From contig LMSR01000016.1 in assembly GCA_001429555.1 (NCBI GenBank), positions 361,011 through 425,010 on the forward strand: DNA of 64,000 nt, in the 5' to 3' direction. The notes under the pieces were generated by a model. The model had not been told where the DNA came from. It searched no databases and saw only the letters and a program-made list of their open reading frames with translations. Position numbers and translations under genes: made by a program. Origin of the DNA: Nocardioides sp. Soil797 (GTDB lineage: Bacteria > Actinomycetota > Actinomycetes > Propionibacteriales > Nocardioidaceae). Below are positions 41,524 to 50,906 of the stretch, one piece after another (positions within the stretch are counted from its first letter, which is position 1; each line of letters begins with the position of its first letter).

Positions 41524-43514
41524 GCGAGACCACGAAGACCTCCAGCCCACAGGGCGCCAAGGGTGGTGCGAAGCTCAAGGAGACCGAGCGCGTCGTCACC
41601 GCCGGGGGCCCCGGCCGAGGACCCGGCGGCATGGTCGGCCAGAAGGCGATGACCTTCGGCCCGTCGGCCAAGCGACTGGTCCGACGGATGCGTCCCTACC
41701 GGGTCAAGGCGATCGCGGTGCTGGTGCTCGCCATCGGCAGCGTGGTGCTGACCGCGCTCGGCCCACGCATCCTCGGCCACGCCACCGACCTGATCTTCGA
41801 AGGCCTCTTCGGCAACCAGTTCCCGGCCGGATCCACCAAGGACCAGGCCATCGAGCAGGTGCGTGCCTCCGGTGACGACCGCCTGGCCGACATGCTCTCG
41901 GCGATGGACTTCGTGCCCGGTGTCGGCGTCGACTTCAACGCTGTCGCGTCGGTGCTGCTCATCGTGCTGGCCCTGTACGCCGGATCGTCGCTGCTCTCCT
42001 TCATCCAGGGCTTCCTGCTCAACGATGTCGTCCAGGGCACGGTGCGCGACATGCGCAACGACGTCGAGACCAAGGTCAACGAGCTGCCGTTGGAGTACTT
42101 CGACACCCAGCCGCGCGGTGAGCTGCTGTCCCGGGTCACCAACGACATCGACAACATCAGCCAGACCCTGCAACAGACGATGAGCCAGCTGCTCACCTCA
42201 CTGCTGACCGTGGTGGCGGTGCTGTCGATGATGTTCTGGATCTCGCCGCTGCTCGCGTTGATCGCCCTCGTCAGCGTGCCGATCTCGATGTTCACCACGG
42301 CCCAGATCATGAAGCGCTCGCAGACCCAGTTCATCGCCCAGTGGCGCCGTACCGGAAAGCTCAACTCCCACATCGAGGAGACCTTCTCCGGCCACTCCCT
42401 GGTCAAGGTGTTCGGCCGGCAGGGCGAGGTCGAGCGGGTCTTCGCCGAGGAGAACGACAAGCTCTACGACGCCTCGTTCCGGGCCCAGTTCATCAGCGGG
42501 CTGATCATGCCGGTGATGATGTTCATCGGAAACCTCAACTACGTGGTCATCGCCGTGGTGGGTGGCCTCCGGGTCGCCAACGGTTCGCTGAGCCTGGGCG
42601 AGGTGCAGGCGTTCATCATGTACACCCGGCAGTTCACCCAGCCGCTGACCGCGGTGGCGTCGATGATGAACCTGCTGCAGTCGGGTGTCGCCAGTGCGGA
42701 GCGCGTCTTCGAGCTGCTCGATGCCGACGAGCAGCGAGCCGAGGGAACCGCAGCTCCTGCACCCGCGGGCCAGCGCCACGGTGAGGTCGTCTTCGACGAT
42801 GTCTCCTTCAGCTATGACGTGGACCAGCCGTTGATCGAGGACCTGTCGCTGGTCGCCCGGCCCGGCCAGACCGTCGCCATCGTCGGACCCACCGGCGCCG
42901 GGAAGACCACCCTGGTCAACCTGGTGATGCGGTTCTACGAGCTGGACGGTGGCCGGATCACGCTGGACGGGGTCGACATCTCCGAGATGCCGCGTGCCGC
43001 GTTGCGCGACCAGATCGGCATGGTGCTGCAGGATGCCTGGCTCTTCGAGGGCACCATCCGCGACAACATCGCCTACGGCCGCCCCGACGCCACGGAGGAG
43101 GAGATCCTCGAGGCCGCCCGGGCAACGTTCGTCGACCGGTTCGTGCACTCGCTGCCCGACGGCTACGACACGGTCATCGACGAGGACGGCGGCAACGTCA
43201 GTGCCGGTGAGCGTCAGCTGATCACCATCGCCCGGGCCTTCGTCTCCGACCCGGCACTGCTGATCCTCGACGAGGCGACAAGCTCGGTCGACACCCGCAC
43301 CGAGCTCTTGCTGCAGCACGCGATGAGCGCCCTGCGCACCGATCGCACCTCGTTCGTCATCGCCCACCGGCTCTCGACGATCCGTGACGCCGACCTGATC
43401 CTGGTGATGGAGGACGGGGCCATCGTCGAGCAGGGCTCGCACCAGGACCTGCTCGAGGCCGACGGGGCGTACGCCGCGCTCTACCGCTCGCAGTTCGCCG
43501 CTCCGGTGGCCTGA
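41520..43514 (+). CDS. Heterodimeric ABC exporter subunit with consensus Walker B
   Basis: A 664-residue half-transporter with about 60 extra N-terminal residues (Lys/Gly-rich, cytosolic), a membrane domain (about 60-370) and a nucleotide-binding domain. Walker A GPTGAGKTT, Walker B LLILDEATSSVD with catalytic Glu, and switch His in VIAHRLSTI are canonical; the signature is altered to VSAGERQL. This complements the partner exactly: its own Walker residues face the partner's intact signature to form the working site. ATG at 41520 in an ATGA overlap. Confidence 0.94.
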   Translation: MSETTKTSSPQGAKGGAKLKETERVVTAGGPGRGPGGMVGQKAMTFGPSAKRLVRRMRPYRVKAIAVLVLAIGSVVLTALGPRILGHATDLIFEGLFGNQFPAGSTKDQAIEQVRASGDDRLADMLSAMDFVPGVGVDFNAVASVLLIVLALYAGSSLLSFIQGFLLNDVVQGTVRDMRNDVETKVNELPLEYFDTQPRGELLSRVTNDIDNISQTLQQTMSQLLTSLLTVVAVLSMMFWISPLLALIALVSVPISMFTTAQIMKRSQTQFIAQWRRTGKLNSHIEETFSGHSLVKVFGRQGEVERVFAEENDKLYDASFRAQFISGLIMPVMMFIGNLNYVVIAVVGGLRVANGSLSLGEVQAFIMYTRQFTQPLTAVASMMNLLQSGVASAERVFELLDADEQRAEGTAAPAPAGQRHGEVVFDDVSFSYDVDQPLIEDLSLVARPGQTVAIVGPTGAGKTTLVNLVMRFYELDGGRITLDGVDISEMPRAALRDQIGMVLQDAWLFEGTIRDNIAYGRPDATEEEILEAARATFVDRFVHSLPDGYDTVIDEDGGNVSAGERQLITIARAFVSDPALLILDEATSSVDTRTELLLQHAMSALRTDRTSFVIAHRLSTIRDADLILVMEDGAIVEQGSHQDLLEADGAYAALYRSQFAAPVA

Positions 43515-43523
43515 GCCGGGCGC

Positions 43524-43721
43524 TCAGGAACCGGGGCGGGACCGGTCGGTCACCGGCGGCTGGAAATGGGACGACCCGCAGGTGTGGTCCTGGTGGACCG
43601 TCTCCGGTGGACTGATGTCCGGAGCACCTGCGGGTCGGGTGACTGCCGTGGATTCGCCGGCGGCTTCGACAGCTGCTGGGAAGTCCCGTGCAGTGGAGCT
43701 GCTAGCGGGCAGCCACCTCAC
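43524..43721 (-). CDS. Possible 65-residue peptide downstream of a strong Shine-Dalgarno
   Basis: A GTG-started frame of 65 codons, no recognised family, with one cysteine near the C-terminus (HTCGSSHFQPPVTDRS). Third-position GC is lower than in neighbouring genes, which weakens the coding case. It overlaps, in another frame, the 12-codon mini-ORF that follows the Shine-Dalgarno, and its 3' part contains the three-way-junction fold. Translation could occur by re-initiation or frameshifting; it may not be translated at all. Confidence 0.3.
   Translation of the reverse strand: MRWLPASSSTARDFPAAVEAAGESTAVTRPAGAPDISPPETVHQDHTCGSSHFQPPVTDRSRPGS
43572..43637. ncRNA. Compact three-way-junction RNA fold
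   Basis: Outer arms CGACCCGCAGGTG (43572-43584) and CACCTGCGGGTCG (43625-43637) are perfectly complementary over 13 bp and enclose two adjacent hairpins: GGTCC-TGGT-GGACC (43586-43599) and CTCCGG-N11-CCGGAG (43602-43624), with only three unpaired junction bases. The fold is possible on either strand. It is 58 nt beyond the ABC exporter stop and inside the minus-strand transcript predicted from 43773-43801. Confidence 0.55.
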
Positions 43722-43740
43722 GAGTCCTTTGCGAATGCAT
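43702..43740 (-). CDS. 12-codon mini-ORF behind near-perfect Shine-Dalgarno
   Basis: MHSQRTREVAAR then TAG. AAAGGAGGTGG (43749-43759 on this strand) is complementary to the 16S 3' end over about 9 nt and lies 11 nt upstream of the ATG from its GGAGG core, so initiation should be efficient. It may be a leader peptide or regulate the overlapping downstream frame. Confidence 0.45.
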   Translation of the reverse strand: MHSQRTREVAAR

Positions 43741-43772
43741 CTGCTGGACCACCTCCTTTCACGTGTCCTGCA

Positions 43773-43801
43773 AAGGTACGACGCCGCGCACCGAGTCACA
43801 A
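43773..43801 (-). promoter_or_regulatory. Promoter of the minus-strand small RNA/peptide locus
   Basis: On the minus strand TTGTGA (43796-43801) and TACCTT (43773-43778) are 17 nt apart, a good principal-sigma match. Transcription would begin near 43766, about 7 nt before the strong Shine-Dalgarno. It lies 5 nt beyond the stop of the GH13 gene. Confidence 0.6.
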
Positions 43802-43805
43802 GGGG

Positions 43806-45380
<1,575 letters not shown>

Positions 45381-45390
45381 CGTCGGCCCG

Positions 45391-46179
45391 TCACGTGAAG
45401 TCGGCCGGGTCGATCGTGATCCAGATGTGTTCGGCGCGTGCCACCACCCGGTCGTCGGAGTCGTGCAGGGTGCTGGCGGTGAACGTCTTGCGGCCTTCCT
45501 GCCGAAGCGTCTGGCCGACCACCACGTGGGTCTCGCCGATGACCGGCAAGGCATCGACCGCGGCCGTCATCCGCCCCAGCACCATGGGCCGCTCCTCGAT
45601 GTGGCTCGACCACGCGCTGACGCAGTCGAGAGCCGCCCAGGTCGTGGCGAGGGACGCGCGACCCTGTTCGTCGACGTACGCGTGGTAGTCCTCCTGCACG
45701 CTCGGGTGTGGGGTCCAGGTGGCTGCCACGCGGTCGCACCCGTCGACCGGTTCGACGGCGCCGGGGAAGATCCGCAGGCCGTCGCCCTCCACCCGCTCGG
45801 TGCCGCAGGAGAAGCAGGTGGGGAAGGGGTGGCTGCGCAGTCCGGCGTACGACGACTCCGCGGCCCGCGCGACCTCGGCGGGGACCGGCTCGACGGTGGT
45901 GAGGGTGTCCTCCTCGAGCACCCGGGCGGAGAGCACGGGGAGCCCACCGAAGGACGCCACGGTCGCCTCGCCGTCGACCTGCACCTGCATCGGGGAGTCG
46001 AGGGGCGGCGGTTGGCGCAACGAGACCTCGATGGCGGGCCAGCTGTTGGCCCGGTTCTCGGGGCAGTCGTGGTCGACGAGCCCGGCCAGGGCCCCGGCGC
46101 TCCAACCTCCGTTGCCGGATGCGGCCGGCCCGCAGAAGCGCCCCGGGATGGTCAACTCGGTCGCGGGGAAGTGGTGCAT
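45391..46179 (-). CDS. Hotdog-fold thioesterase-like protein with CxxCG motif
   Basis: A 262-residue protein of unknown function conserved in actinobacteria. Two halves resemble hotdog domains (GGWSAGALAGLVD in the first; VVVGQTLRQEGRKTFTASTLHD in the second), joined by a FPTCFSCGTERVEGDGL stretch in which two cysteines two residues apart may bind metal. A double-hotdog acyl-CoA thioesterase is the best guess. ATG at 46179; the frame continues open far upstream through ideR on the other strand, which is an artefact of GC bias. Operonic with the GH13 gene. Confidence 0.7.
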   Translation of the reverse strand: MHHFPATELTIPGRFCGPAASGNGGWSAGALAGLVDHDCPENRANSWPAIEVSLRQPPPLDSPMQVQVDGEATVASFGGLPVLSARVLEEDTLTTVEPVPAEVARAAESSYAGLRSHPFPTCFSCGTERVEGDGLRIFPGAVEPVDGCDRVAATWTPHPSVQEDYHAYVDEQGRASLATTWAALDCVSAWSSHIEERPMVLGRMTAAVDALPVIGETHVVVGQTLRQEGRKTFTASTLHDSDDRVVARAEHIWITIDPADFT

Positions 46180-46305
46180 GTGGTGGTTCTCTCCAGCCTC
46201 GTCGGGCGCGGTCGGTGGGTGCGGAGCCTCGAACCTAGCGCGATCTGGGGCAACCCAGAAGAGCCGACCCACCACGCTGTGGACGCGTAGGCCACAATGG
46301 GGCCT

Positions 46306-46992
46306 GTGAGCGACCTGATCGACACCACCGAGATGTACCTCCGCACGATCTACGAGCTCGTGGAGGAGGGGATCGTCCCGTTGCGCGCCCGCATCGCCGA
46401 GCGGCTGCACCAGAGCGGCCCGACGGTGAGCCAGACCGTGGCACGCATGGAGCGCGACGGCCTGCTGACCGTCGAGGGCGACCGCCACCTCGAGCTCACC
46501 GACCAGGGCATGGCCCTTGCCACGCGGGTGATGCGCAAGCACCGCCTCGCAGAGCGCCTCCTCACCGACGTCATCGGGCTCGACTGGGAGCTGGTGCACG
46601 CCGAGGCCTGCCGCTGGGAGCACGTCATGTCCGAGACCGTCGAGCGCCGCCTGATCGAGCTCCTCGACCACCCCACGGAGTCGCCGTACGGCAACCCGAT
46701 CCCGGGGCTCGAGGAACTCGGTGACGAGCGGATCCCCGAAGACTTCATGGACGGCGTCGAGCCGCTGTCGACCGCGGCCACCCCCGAGGAGGCGCGCGTC
46801 CACATCCGTCGCATCTCCGAGGAGATGCAGAAGGACGAGGAGCTGATGAGCGCGCTGCGTCGGGTCGGTGCGGTGCCCGACAAGACGATCGCCGTCGCGG
46901 CCACGGCCGACGGCGTGCTGCTCGGCTCGGGTGGCGAGACTGCGGAGATCATCCCCGAGGCCGCCGAGCACATCTTCGTCAAGCGCCTCTGA
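46306..46992 (+). CDS. ideR: Iron-dependent transcriptional regulator, DtxR/IdeR
   Basis: A 228-residue DtxR-family repressor: N-terminal winged HTH (TEMYLRTIYELVEEGIVPLRARIAERLHQSGPTVSQTVARMERDGL), metal-binding/dimer domain (CRWEHVMSETVERRLIELL with Cys/Glu/His ligands), and C-terminal SH3-like domain. The extended HTH and third domain identify the IdeR/DtxR group controlling iron uptake and storage rather than MntR. GTG at 46306 restores the family N-terminus VSDLIDTTEMYL and is 7 nt after CACAAT (46293-46298); the ATG at 46297 is inside that spacing. 14-nt convergent overlap with the sirtuin gene. Confidence 0.95.
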   Translation: MSDLIDTTEMYLRTIYELVEEGIVPLRARIAERLHQSGPTVSQTVARMERDGLLTVEGDRHLELTDQGMALATRVMRKHRLAERLLTDVIGLDWELVHAEACRWEHVMSETVERRLIELLDHPTESPYGNPIPGLEELGDERIPEDFMDGVEPLSTAATPEEARVHIRRISEEMQKDEELMSALRRVGAVPDKTIAVAATADGVLLGSGGETAEIIPEAAEHIFVKRL

Positions 46993-47815
46993 GGGTTTCC
47001 TGGCCCAGGCCGGCGAGGTCACCGAGGAACTCACTGGCCCCGGCCTCGAGCTTGTACGTCGCCAGGTCGTCGCCGCGGGTCGTGCCACGGTTGACGATCA
47101 CGACCGCCACGCCCAGCTTGGCCGCGCGCTTGACGAAGCGCAGGCCGGACATCACGGTCAGCGACGAGCCGACCACCAACAGCACGCCACCGTTCTCGGC
47201 GCACCCCTCGACGGCGGCGTAGGCACGCTGCACCCGCTCGGCCGGGACGTTCTCGCCGAAGAACACGACGTCGGGCTTGAGGACGCCGTCACACACGATG
47301 CAGTCGGGCACCACGAACCCCGAGGTGTCGTCGAGCTCCACGTCGCCGTCCGGTCGGCTGAGGACGTCGCGGTGCGCTTCGGCGTACCCCGGGTTGAGCT
47401 CCTCGAGCCGCTCCTGAAGTGAGCGTCGGGACGAGACGGTGCGACAGGACAGGCAGATCACGTCGGAGATGCGGCCGTGCAGGGCGAGCGCGTTGCTGCC
47501 GGCAGCCTCGTGGAGCCCGTCGACGTTCTGGGTGATCAGCAGCCGGACCTGGCCGCGGGCCTCGAGCGCGGCCAGTGCGCGGTGCCCGGCATTGGGCTCG
47601 GCGCGCTTCATCCGGCCCCACCCGACATGGCTGCGAGCCCAGTAGCGCTGCCGCGCACCCGGACCGGAGATGAACTCCCCGAAGGTCATCGGCATCCGCA
47701 CCGGTGCACCCGGCCCGCGGTAGTCGGGGATGCCGGAATCGGTCGAGAGGCCGGCGCCCGTGAGAACGACGAGCGGCTGCCCGTCGAGGCTGTGCCCGTC
47801 GAAGGACGAGGGCAC
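46979..47815 (-). CDS. Sir2-family NAD-dependent protein deacylase
   Basis: A 278-residue sirtuin: NAD-binding GAGLSTDSGIPDYRG, TQNVDGLH, catalytic His in ALHG, and a zinc site from CLSC and CIVC pairs. It deacylates lysines using NAD, releasing O-acetyl-ADP-ribose. GTG at 47815 places the conserved GAG motif near residue 20; longer frames upstream belong to other genes. It follows DUF2277 by 2 nt and its last 14 nt overlap the end of ideR on the other strand. Confidence 0.93.
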   Translation of the reverse strand: MPSSFDGHSLDGQPLVVLTGAGLSTDSGIPDYRGPGAPVRMPMTFGEFISGPGARQRYWARSHVGWGRMKRAEPNAGHRALAALEARGQVRLLITQNVDGLHEAAGSNALALHGRISDVICLSCRTVSSRRSLQERLEELNPGYAEAHRDVLSRPDGDVELDDTSGFVVPDCIVCDGVLKPDVVFFGENVPAERVQRAYAAVEGCAENGGVLLVVGSSLTVMSGLRFVKRAAKLGVAVVIVNRGTTRGDDLATYKLEAGASEFLGDLAGLGQETLRGA

Positions 47816-47817
47816 GC

Positions 47818-48087
47818 TCAACGGGCGTACCTCAGCTCGGCGCGGGCCTTGCGCTTGGCGGCCTCCACGTCGCGGTCCTTGGGCGGGGCGTTGGTGACGA
47901 GGTTGTCCAGCAGATGCGCGGTGATGTGGGCGATCTCGTGCACGGCCTCGTCGAACGCGGCCAGGTTGGCCTGCGACGGTCTGGTCGTGCCGCTGACCTT
48001 GCGGACGTACTGAAGGGCGGCGGCGGTGACCTCGTCGGAGGTGGCGGGCGGCTCGAAGTTGTTGAGCGGTCTGATGTTGCGGCACAT
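47818..48087 (-). CDS. DUF2277 family protein
   Basis: An 89-residue protein beginning MCRNIRPLNNFEPPAT, the diagnostic start of DUF2277, with VRKVSGTTRPSQAN and a Lys/Arg-rich end. Function unknown; a conserved Cys2 and the basic C-terminus suggest nucleic acid or metal binding, but this is speculation. TACCGT (48095-48100 on this strand) is 7 nt before the ATG. It is co-directional with the sirtuin gene. Confidence 0.9.
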   Translation of the reverse strand: MCRNIRPLNNFEPPATSDEVTAAALQYVRKVSGTTRPSQANLAAFDEAVHEIAHITAHLLDNLVTNAPPKDRDVEAAKRKARAELRYAR

Positions 48088-48148
48088 GTGAGCAACGGTA
48101 CGCCGGGTGGGCGTGGGTCGGCTCGGTTCGATGGGGCAGAGTTGGGGC

Positions 48149-49318
48149 ATGGCAGACCGTGAATACGACATCGTCCTCTTCGGCGCCACCGGTTTCACCG
48201 GTGGGCTGACCGCCGAGTACCTGGCCCGTCACGCACCGGCTCGCCTGCGCTGGGCCCTGGCCGGTCGCAACAGGGCCAAGCTCGAAGCGGTCCGCGATCG
48301 CCTCGCGGGGATCGACCCGCGGCTCGAAGCGATGGACCTCGTCGTGGTCGATGCCACCGACGTCTCCGCCCTGTCCGACATCGCCGCCCGCACCCGCGTG
48401 GTGATCAGCACCGTCGGCCCCTACGTGCAGCACGGCGAGCCGATCGTCGCGGCCTGCGCGGAGGCGGGCACCGACTACGTCGACCTCACCGGCGAGCCTG
48501 AGTTCGTGGATCGCATGTGGCTGGCCCACCACCGGACCGCCGTGGCCTCGGGTGCCCGGCTGGTGCACTCGTGCGGCTTCGACTCGATCCCGCACGACCT
48601 CGGCGCCTTCTTCACGGTCCAGCAGCTTCCGGCTGGCGAACCGATCACGATGCGTGGGGTGGTGCGCAGCAATGCGACCTTCTCGGGCGGCACCTTCCAC
48701 TCCGCCCTGGGCGCGATGGAGCGTGCCCGCCAGATGAAGGCCGCCTTCGCCGAGCGCCGTCGCAAGGAGGACCGGCCGGAGGGTCGGTCGAGTCGCGCCG
48801 TGGCCGGGAAGCCCCACCGGGACAAGCTCCTGGGCTACTGGTTGTTGCCGTTGCCGACCATCGACCCGCAGGTGGTCCAGCGCAGTGGCGCGGCGTTGCC
48901 GGCGTACGGCCCGAAGTTCCGCTACTCCCACTTCGCCGGCACCAAGACGCTGCGGTACGCCGCGGCAGGCGCGGCCGGGGTGGGCAGCATCGCGCTGGCG
49001 GCGCAGCTCGGCCCGATGCGCAACTTCCTCAAGGGGAAGGTGAAGCAGGGGGAGGGGCCGTCGGAGACGCGGCGCCGCAAGTCGTGGTTCACCGTCGACT
49101 TCGTGGCCGAGGCGGGCGGCGAGACCGTGCACACGCGCGTGTCGGGAGGCGACCCCGGCTACACCGAGACCTCCAAGATGCTGGCCGAGTCGGCGCTGTG
49201 CCTGGCCTTCGACTCAACCCCCGAGACGGCGGGCCAGGTGACCCCGGCGGTCGCCATGGGTGACTTGTTGCTCGAGCGGTTGCGCAACGCTGGGATGAAG
49301 TTCGAGGTCGTCGACTGA
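48149..49318 (+). CDS. Saccharopine-dehydrogenase-like / trans-acting enoyl reductase family protein
   Basis: A 389-residue protein with an N-terminal Rossmann fold (DIVLFGATGFTGGLTAEYLARH) and the STVGPYVQHGEPIVAACAEAGTDYVDLTGE segment found in Rv2449c/Rv2953-type proteins. One mycobacterial member acts as trans enoyl reductase in phthiocerol synthesis, but most are of unknown substrate; no polyketide genes are nearby here. CAGAGT (48137-48142) is 6 nt before the ATG at 48149. Confidence 0.85.
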   Translation: MADREYDIVLFGATGFTGGLTAEYLARHAPARLRWALAGRNRAKLEAVRDRLAGIDPRLEAMDLVVVDATDVSALSDIAARTRVVISTVGPYVQHGEPIVAACAEAGTDYVDLTGEPEFVDRMWLAHHRTAVASGARLVHSCGFDSIPHDLGAFFTVQQLPAGEPITMRGVVRSNATFSGGTFHSALGAMERARQMKAAFAERRRKEDRPEGRSSRAVAGKPHRDKLLGYWLLPLPTIDPQVVQRSGAALPAYGPKFRYSHFAGTKTLRYAAAGAAGVGSIALAAQLGPMRNFLKGKVKQGEGPSETRRRKSWFTVDFVAEAGGETVHTRVSGGDPGYTETSKMLAESALCLAFDSTPETAGQVTPAVAMGDLLLERLRNAGMKFEVVD

Positions 49319-49369
49319 CCGCTCGGTAGCGAGGGCGCGCGTTCTCTTCGTGGCGTGGTCCCATGGCAG

Positions 49370-49400
49370 ACGGCCCGACACCGGGCGGGTGACGGGCCGT
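49370..49400. terminator. Bidirectional hairpin between enoyl-reductase-like gene and tRNA-Arg
   Basis: ACGGCCCG (49370-49377) and CGGGCCGT (49393-49400) form an 8-bp stem around a 15-nt loop, followed on the plus strand by TCAGTT. On the minus strand it begins 11 nt beyond the tRNA 3' end, so it can stop both transcripts. Confidence 0.55.
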
Positions 49401-49411
49401 TCAGTTGCCGG

Positions 49412-49484
49412 TGCCCCAGGCAAGAGTCGAACTTGCGACCTTTCGCTTAGGAGGCGGCTGCTCTATCCACTGAGCTACTGGGGC
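49412..49484 (-). tRNA. tRNA-Arg(CCU)
   Basis: A 73-nt cloverleaf: acceptor GCCCCAG/CTGGGGC with discriminator A, D-arm GCTC/GAGC, anticodon loop CTCCTAA (CCU reads AGG), T-arm GCAAG-TTCGACT-CTTGC. CCA is not encoded. The anticodon stem is weak: only three pairs form because positions 27/43 and 28/42 are mismatched (G-A, C-A). Confidence 0.9.
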
Positions 49485-49529
49485 GTGGCGTCGGAAACGC
49501 CGCCGGCCATCTTGCCATGTGCTCGTCCT

Positions 49530-49558
49530 TTTGGAGGATTGCGGGTTCAACCGCACAA
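49530..49558 (+). promoter_or_regulatory. Candidate promoter of the LCP gene
   Basis: TTGGAG (49530-49535) and CACAAT (49553-49558) with a 17-nt spacer lie about 70 nt upstream of the GTG at 49631. TACCGT at 49573-49578 is an alternative -10. Confidence 0.4.
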
Positions 49559-49630
49559 TTTGGACGGCTGCACTACCGTTCAACCGGCGCAGCGCCCTGA
49601 CCCTGAACCGGAACCAGCGAGAAGAACCGA

Positions 49631-50842
49631 GTGAGCGACAGCGAATCGAGCGGCAGACACCGCGGACAGACCGAGAAGAAGCATCGGCTGTTGAGTGTCG
49701 TCGGCTACGCGATCCTCGCCATCACCCTCGGGGTCTCCCTCTTCGGGGTCTACACCTATCGGCACCTCACCGAGAACCTCAACGTGCTCAACGTCGAGAA
49801 GCAGCTCGGGGAACGTCCCGACGAGGCCGACCTGACCACGCCGGGCAAGCCGCTCAACGTGATGATCATGGGCTCCGACTCGCGTGAAGGGGCCGGCAAC
49901 AACATCGACGGTCTCACCGGTGGCGGACAGCGCTCCGACACCACGATCGTCATGCACCTCTCCGGCGACCGGAAGTTCGCGTACGGCGTGAGCCTGCCGC
50001 GCGACGGCATGGTCGAGCGACCCACCTGCTACGACGACGACATGAACGAGATCCCCGGTGGATTCGACATGTGGAACTCCGCCTTCGCGTACGGCGGCCC
50101 GGCCTGCACCATCCGCCAGTTCGAGCAACTGACCGGAGTGCGCATCAACCACTTCGTGGTCGTGGACTTCAACGGCTTCAAGGACATGGTCGACGCGATC
50201 GACGGGGTCGAGGTCTGCATCCCCGAAGACGTCGACGACCCGGTGGGCAACATCCACCTCGACGCCGGCACCCGTGAGCTCGAGGGTCAGGAGGCGCTGG
50301 ACTACGTCCGCATCCGGCACAACATCTCCAGCAACGGCGACATCGGCCGGATGAAGCGCCAGCAGGCGTTCGTCGCAGCGATGGCCAACAAGGTGATGTC
50401 GAAGGGTGTCCTGGGACGGCCGGACCGTCTGGTCAGCTTCCTCAGCGCCGCCACCAAGTCGCTGACCGTCGACCAGCGCCTCGGCTCGCCGATCAAGATC
50501 GCCGACCTGGCCAGGGAGTTCCAGCACATCGGCACCGACAACATCAAGTTCATCACCGTGCCGTGGAAGTTCTACGAGCCCGACCCCAACCGCCTGGTCT
50601 GGGACAAGCCGGCTGCTGACGAGCTCTGGAAGAAGATGAAGTTCGACGAGCCGCTGAGCAAGCGACTCACCACCGACGTGATCACCGCTGACAAGGAGCC
50701 CGGAGCCTCGAGCAGCCCCGACGCCGACTCCTCCGAGTCGCCGTCGTCGGACGCGACGGACAACTCCTCCGAGGGTCCTTCGGGCACGGGGGAGTCGACC
50801 GACCAGTCGGAGATGGCCGCGGCCAACGGTCTGTGCGGCTGA
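49631..50842 (+). CDS. LytR-CpsA-Psr (LCP) family cell-wall ligase
   Basis: A 403-residue membrane protein: short basic cytosolic N-terminus, one transmembrane helix (about 22-43), then an LCP domain (about 75-270) with GSDSREG, SLPRDGMV, NSAFAYGG and LDYVRIRH, the arginine/aspartate positions that bind the polyprenyl pyrophosphate. Such proteins attach secondary polymers (arabinogalactan-like, teichoic or other glycans) to peptidoglycan. The C-terminal 60 residues are Ser/Asp-rich and disordered. GTG at 49631. Confidence 0.93.
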   Translation: MSDSESSGRHRGQTEKKHRLLSVVGYAILAITLGVSLFGVYTYRHLTENLNVLNVEKQLGERPDEADLTTPGKPLNVMIMGSDSREGAGNNIDGLTGGGQRSDTTIVMHLSGDRKFAYGVSLPRDGMVERPTCYDDDMNEIPGGFDMWNSAFAYGGPACTIRQFEQLTGVRINHFVVVDFNGFKDMVDAIDGVEVCIPEDVDDPVGNIHLDAGTRELEGQEALDYVRIRHNISSNGDIGRMKRQQAFVAAMANKVMSKGVLGRPDRLVSFLSAATKSLTVDQRLGSPIKIADLAREFQHIGTDNIKFITVPWKFYEPDPNRLVWDKPAADELWKKMKFDEPLSKRLTTDVITADKEPGASSSPDADSSESPSSDATDNSSEGPSGTGESTDQSEMAAANGLCG

Positions 50843-50906
50843 GTCTCGCTCGACCAGCACCGGACTGCTCAGAGCCCGTCCGGTCGGCCGGTGGGACAAT
50901 GGCTCC

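Noticed and set aside
43741..43760. Plus-strand sequence GGACCACCTCCTTTC resembling the 3' end of 16S rRNA
   Set aside because: It is simply the reverse complement of the strong minus-strand Shine-Dalgarno; no other rRNA sequence is nearby.
45391..47088. 565-residue minus-strand ORF covering ideR
   Set aside because: Only the part to 46179 has protein-like motifs; the remainder is antisense to ideR.
46979..49132. 717-residue fused ORF including the sirtuin
   Set aside because: The frame runs through DUF2277 and the enoyl-reductase-like gene; the sirtuin starts at 47815.
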